Origin: Anaerolineales bacterium
GTDB lineage: Bacteria; Chloroflexota; Anaerolineae; Anaerolineales; Villigracilaceae
DNA: 16,704 bases
Reading direction: 5' to 3'
NCBI GenBank assembly: GCA_025966435.1
Contig: JAICRQ010000026.1
Location: 1 to 16,704, forward strand
In this document: in pieces, positions 13,764 through 16,704 of the stretch
Position numbering within the stretch: position 1 is the first letter of the stretch
Layout: every line of letters starts with the position of its first letter
Notes under the pieces: generated by a model
The model's input: only the letters and a program-made list of their open reading frames with translations
Told to the model about the DNA's origin: nothing
The model's database searches: none
Made by a program: the position numbers and the translations under genes

Positions 13764-14276
13764 TCACGCCTGTGGTAACGCGAGCGATTCAGCCTGTGCC
13801 AGATTGATTGTCATCGGTTCTTTCGTGCTTCCCAGGTTCATGATGGCATCGCGCACAATCGCTTTTCGTTCCGCCAGGGGACCCTGTGCATACACTTTGC
13901 CCAACCCGAATCCCAGCACGCGGGCTTCGTTATCCAAAATGACATGGTCGATCACCGCCACTTTGGTGCCGCCTTCGGTTTGAAGCTCTCTTCCACGCAG
14001 TTCACTAACCAGGATGAAGGTTCCCGACTCGGGAATGTCTTCTGGCTGTATGACCTTATCTGAGCCGGACACCAGCCAGGCATCGATGCCATACACCTGC
14101 ACGGCACTGCGGGCGATCACCAGCGTCTTGCGGCTGATGAGACCTTCCTTGCCGAGAAAGACGGCTGTCACTTGCCGCATATCGTGGTCCAGGTACAGAT
14201 CTTTGACCTCCCCCAGTTTTTTGCCATCGGTAATGCTGATGAGGGGTTTGCCTGAATGGTCTTTGGATGTAATCAT
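13764..14276 (-). CDS. double PRC-barrel domain protein
   Basis: A 170-residue soluble protein made of two PRC-barrel-like halves. The first (1-85) opens with S-G-K-P-L-I-S-I-T-D-G-K-K-L-G-E-V-K-D-L-Y-L-D, and the second (about 95-150) repeats the pattern with G-T-K-V-A-V-I-D-H-V-I-L-D-N-E-A-R-V-L-G-F. PRC barrels occur in photosynthetic reaction centre H subunits and in RimM; stand-alone pairs like this are common in environmental bacteria and mostly uncharacterised. GGAGG with five-base spacing supports the ATG. It is separated from its neighbours by 168 and 116 bases and seems to be a single-gene unit. Confidence 0.85.
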   Translation of the reverse strand: MITSKDHSGKPLISITDGKKLGEVKDLYLDHDMRQVTAVFLGKEGLISRKTLVIARSAVQVYGIDAWLVSGSDKVIQPEDIPESGTFILVSELRGRELQTEGGTKVAVIDHVILDNEARVLGFGLGKVYAQGPLAERKAIVRDAIMNLGSTKEPMTINLAQAESLALPQA

Positions 14277-14297
14277 GTGAGCCTCCGAAGGGTGAAG

Positions 14298-14323
14298 AAA
14301 AAGTTATTCCGGGGTATCCCCGG
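14298..14323 (-). terminator. hairpin and T-run downstream of the sulfotransferase gene
   Basis: CCGGGG and CCCCGG form a perfect six-base-pair stem with a three-base loop (14309-14323). On the minus strand it is followed, after six bases, by TTTTT (14302-14298). The position, between the sulfotransferase stop and the PRC-barrel start, suits a terminator, though the T-run is offset. Confidence 0.5.
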
Positions 14324-14338
14324 TTGTGCAGGACGAGA

Positions 14339-14365
14339 CAACGCCGCTTTGACCGAATGGGCGAA
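14339..14365 (+). repeat. 27-base imperfect repeat, copy 2 (flanks the PRC-barrel gene)
   Basis: Pairs with the copy at 13692-13718. On the plus strand the surrounding frame reads D-N-A-A-L-T-E-W-A-N-E-T-F and then R-D-A-T-H-V-Y-G-R-I, close to the start of a BON domain. It runs into the antisense of the sulfotransferase 3' end without a plausible continuation, so it may be a gene fragment. Confidence 0.4.
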
Positions 14366-14392
14366 TGAGACTTTCCGAGACGCGACCCACGT

Positions 14393-15274
14393 TTATGGCA
14401 GGATCACACCATCTCCAAAATCAAACTGCAGACCGCTGTCCTTTATCTTCTTCATGAATACGTTATCCATCTGCTGGCTTTGTTCGGCAGTAAAATGATT
14501 TCTCCAATCCCCAATATCTCCCTTGCGGAAATGCTTTGGTTTGTCTGCTTTTTGAGGAATCCAGTCGAAATTGGTTGTCTCGTTCGAGGTCATGGATTTG
14601 AAGCTGCTCAGGGCGACAACCCTGTCTATTAATCCCGGGTTTGCTTGCAGGTCCAGAAAAGAAGCGATCCGGGCGACGCTGCCGGCGTGGTCGTGTTTCA
14701 TATCCTCATATTTCATGAATAGAATGCGCTCATCCTTTTGGCTGGCTTGCCACCACGGCAGGATGTGATCAAAATAGGGACCGAACCCCACGTCTCCATG
14801 CAGGAACTCCTGGAAGTGTTCCTCCCAGGTGCCTTCATAGCCGAGCTTGCTTTGGTTGTGAAAATATGTGGAGGTCGCCACGTCCTTTGGATTGCGTGCT
14901 ACATAAATAACCTTTGCCGTTGTGTCGCCCAGGGGCGGCATGAGGACGTGAGGCAGGTGACTCGTGAACAGGCGGCGCTGCGGCATGGTCTTCAAAAATT
15001 CGATCATACCGCCGGGACGATGAGGCAACGTCTCCAGCCAGGGCACGGCGTCTGTGAGGCGCTGCGCGCCCTGCTCGCCTTTGTTCACCAGAAGATGCAC
15101 CATTTGTTCCGTCCAGGTCGTCCCCGAGCGCGGGTAGGTGACTACGAAGACATCGCCATCCTTTACTATGAATTCTTTTCCGATCAGGTCCATATCTTCC
15201 TGCGAAATAAATATGGGAAATTTGATCTGCCCGCCGTTGCCGTCCCGTACTAGATTTGATTGCAGGTGTGCCAT
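14393..15274 (-). CDS. PAPS-dependent sulfotransferase, cytosolic SULT-like
   Basis: A 293-residue Sulfotransfer_1 protein. The 5'-phosphosulfate loop is V-T-Y-P-R-S-G-T-T-W (45-54); the catalytic histidine is probably His106 in F-T-S-H-L-P-H, matching the S/T-H-L-P of eukaryotic-like SULTs; the 3'-phosphate site is Y-V-A-R-N-P-K-D-V-A-T-S (124-135); and R-K-G-D-I-G-D-W (250-257) closes the cofactor pocket. All key residues are present. It would sulfate a hydroxyl or amine on a small molecule. ATG 15274 has GGAG nine bases upstream; an earlier in-frame ATG (15346) lies inside the monooxygenase gene and is not used. It follows that gene by 19 bases, so the two are probably one operon. Confidence 0.9.
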   Translation of the reverse strand: MAHLQSNLVRDGNGGQIKFPIFISQEDMDLIGKEFIVKDGDVFVVTYPRSGTTWTEQMVHLLVNKGEQGAQRLTDAVPWLETLPHRPGGMIEFLKTMPQRRLFTSHLPHVLMPPLGDTTAKVIYVARNPKDVATSTYFHNQSKLGYEGTWEEHFQEFLHGDVGFGPYFDHILPWWQASQKDERILFMKYEDMKHDHAGSVARIASFLDLQANPGLIDRVVALSSFKSMTSNETTNFDWIPQKADKPKHFRKGDIGDWRNHFTAEQSQQMDNVFMKKIKDSGLQFDFGDGVILP

Positions 15275-15293
15275 GCGTGGAATCTCCTCTGCT

Positions 15294-16547
15294 CTAATAG
15301 ATATGAAGCTGGTCCAGGAGCGCGTCCCTGTTATCGATAGACTCAAATAAATTTTTGTTGTGTTTGATCATCTTGCTGCGCATGTAGACGCGAAGCCACT
15401 GCTTGTAGCTGTATAGCTCGTAGCGATCGAGCATGTCTCTCCGTGGCAGGTCAGGCTGGGCAATGAGCCCCGCCAGAAACATGGCACACTCGAAGCCCAG
15501 CGAAATCGCCTGAAAATACGGTGAGCCGATAGCCGAATCGCCGGCAAGAAACACGGGTGATGTGGCGAATGGATGACCCGCGTGCTCCGCGGTGCGCCAC
15601 TGCCGGCTGGTCGCGTTGCGAGCCCGGTATAGGTTCAGGGGTATGCGGATGATCTCCAGATCGCCGAGGATCTCCCCATGGGTTTCCTCTTTGATCTTAT
15701 CGATGAATCGGTCCATGGACTGCGCCGCGGCGGGGAAATTGTCCCGAAGCCACTGACCATCGAACCGGGATGGCATCGCCTCATACTCCTCCGCCGTGAT
15801 ATTGACGATCCCAGTTACGTGAGTGACGCTGCCATCGTAGTGCGTGCGCTGCACCATGGGAATGAATTTGTACTGCGGGTTTTCGAGGTTTTTGGTGTAC
15901 TTACAATATTCGTTGCAGTCGTATTTCTGGCCGTACAGGAAGGCGACGACAAGCGCGTATTCGAGCCTGATGTTGAGGGTGTTCGTGCCGTTTCCCTCGC
16001 CGGAGCCAGGAATCAGATGGTCTCGAAGCAGCGACTTGGTTCCCGTGCAGTCGATGAGGATGTCTCCCGGTGCGAGCATGGTCATCGCCTCTTCCGGCGT
16101 CACGACCGCGGCAGTGCGCTGCACTGTCCCTGATTTGCGCGCGTCGATCAGGTCGCTGAGGGAGCGCTCGATGGTGTTGAGCGGACAGAACCCGAGCGTC
16201 CATTGCTGAAGAAGTGTCATCAGGTCTGACGGGATAGCGCTTCTGAACGCGAGCCCCTCGTCGAGCTCTGGTGGATCGAAGACGGCAAAGACGTTGTCTC
16301 CGTCGATGTGATCGGCACTATAGCTCTCGACCGAGTCCGCTACGAGGTACGAGGAGAGCTGGACCATCCGGGTGCGCGTATACTCATGCCGCTTCTCATA
16401 GAGATGGACCGAGAGCCCTTCCACAGGTTGGAGCAACGCTGTTAGGAAAAGACCCACCGGTCCTGCGCCGACGATGTGGACTCGGCGGTCGCTGGCAGGC
16501 AGAGTTTCAGTGGCTGCAATACTGGCTTCTGTTTTTGTGGATGTCAT
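15294..16547 (-). CDS. FAD-dependent monooxygenase (aromatic-hydroxylase/KMO fold)
   Basis: A 417-residue flavoprotein. The dinucleotide fold V-H-I-V-G-A-G-P-V-G-L is at 23-33, and the GD motif V-F-L-A-G-D-S-A-I-G-S-P at 331-342 contacts the FAD ribose, followed by the helix Q-A-I-S-L-G-F-E-C-A. I-D-C-T-G-T-K-S-L-L-R lies mid-protein, where class A hydroxylases have D-A-D-G-A-x-S; here the variant is T-G-T-K-S. The tail (about 375-417) is rich in aromatic and basic residues. The first 20 residues are polar and low-complexity. Substrate unknown. GGAG lies seven bases before the ATG. First gene of the operon with the sulfotransferase, which suggests hydroxylation followed by sulfation. The 157 bases upstream (16548-16704) show no clear promoter or gene. 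Confidence 0.83.
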   Translation of the reverse strand: MTSTKTEASIAATETLPASDRRVHIVGAGPVGLFLTALLQPVEGLSVHLYEKRHEYTRTRMVQLSSYLVADSVESYSADHIDGDNVFAVFDPPELDEGLAFRSAIPSDLMTLLQQWTLGFCPLNTIERSLSDLIDARKSGTVQRTAAVVTPEEAMTMLAPGDILIDCTGTKSLLRDHLIPGSGEGNGTNTLNIRLEYALVVAFLYGQKYDCNEYCKYTKNLENPQYKFIPMVQRTHYDGSVTHVTGIVNITAEEYEAMPSRFDGQWLRDNFPAAAQSMDRFIDKIKEETHGEILGDLEIIRIPLNLYRARNATSRQWRTAEHAGHPFATSPVFLAGDSAIGSPYFQAISLGFECAMFLAGLIAQPDLPRRDMLDRYELYSYKQWLRVYMRSKMIKHNKNLFESIDNRDALLDQLHIY

Positions 16548-16704
16548 CTACCTGCTCCTCTTATTCGGTCGTTTGATGTATTTACTACGTTAGATTGTCT
16601 ATGTTCATTTTGGAACTTGATTTCTTGCCTGCACACTGTGGATGATACCCTAGAACAGCGTGATCTCCCTTTGGAGCATTTGAAACGTATCCACCAAAGC
16701 ACAA

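Overview
This 16.7 kb window carries densely packed bacterial genes, about 50-55% G+C by eye, with ordinary sigma-70-like promoters, strong GGAG ribosome binding sites and intrinsic terminators. No rRNA, tRNA, transposase, integrase, phage gene or CRISPR array was seen. The mix of families would suit an environmental Chloroflexota (Anaerolineae-like) chromosome. That is an impression from family resemblance; no taxonomic marker gene is present.

Layout. 1-561 (+): 3' end of an LVIVD-type beta-propeller protein. 631-4355 (+): an AraC-family regulator, a cellulase-superfamily glycoside hydrolase without a signal peptide, and an LtrA-family membrane protein. 4389-6149 (-): a complete MsbA/BmrA-type multidrug ABC half-transporter. 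Its 270-base leader (6150-6420) holds a near-consensus promoter, a 20-codon upstream ORF with a strong RBS, and two tandem terminator-like hairpins. 6560-7735 (+): an MSOX/SolA-type flavoprotein amine oxidase ending in a good terminator. 7758-9761 (-): an M20 dipeptidase followed by a LysE-family exporter, probably one operon. 9975-11557 (-): a small zinc-ribbon/alpha-CTD-like protein, then a YcaQ/AlkX-like (HTH_42) protein with the QxD motif of crosslink-repair glycosylases. 11669-13595 (-): a compact GNAT / nucleotidyltransferase / methyltransferase operon with coupled genes. 13764-14276 (-): a double PRC-barrel protein. 14393-16547 (-): an FAD monooxygenase followed by a PAPS-dependent sulfotransferase.

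The standout is the leader of the ABC transporter. Promoter, leader peptide, competing RNA helices, two hairpin-plus-U-run elements and an efflux pump gene together have the architecture of ribosome-mediated transcription attenuation, as known for bmrBCD in Bacillus and for several antibiotic-inducible resistance genes. The leader peptide sequence is not one I recognise.

More broadly, many genes here handle small molecules: efflux (ABC, LysE), oxidation (amine oxidase, FAD monooxygenase), conjugation (sulfotransferase, acetyltransferase, nucleotidyltransferase, methyltransferase) and possibly crosslink repair. A chemical-defence neighbourhood is a reasonable inference, but the genes lie in several separate transcription units and no common regulator is visible.
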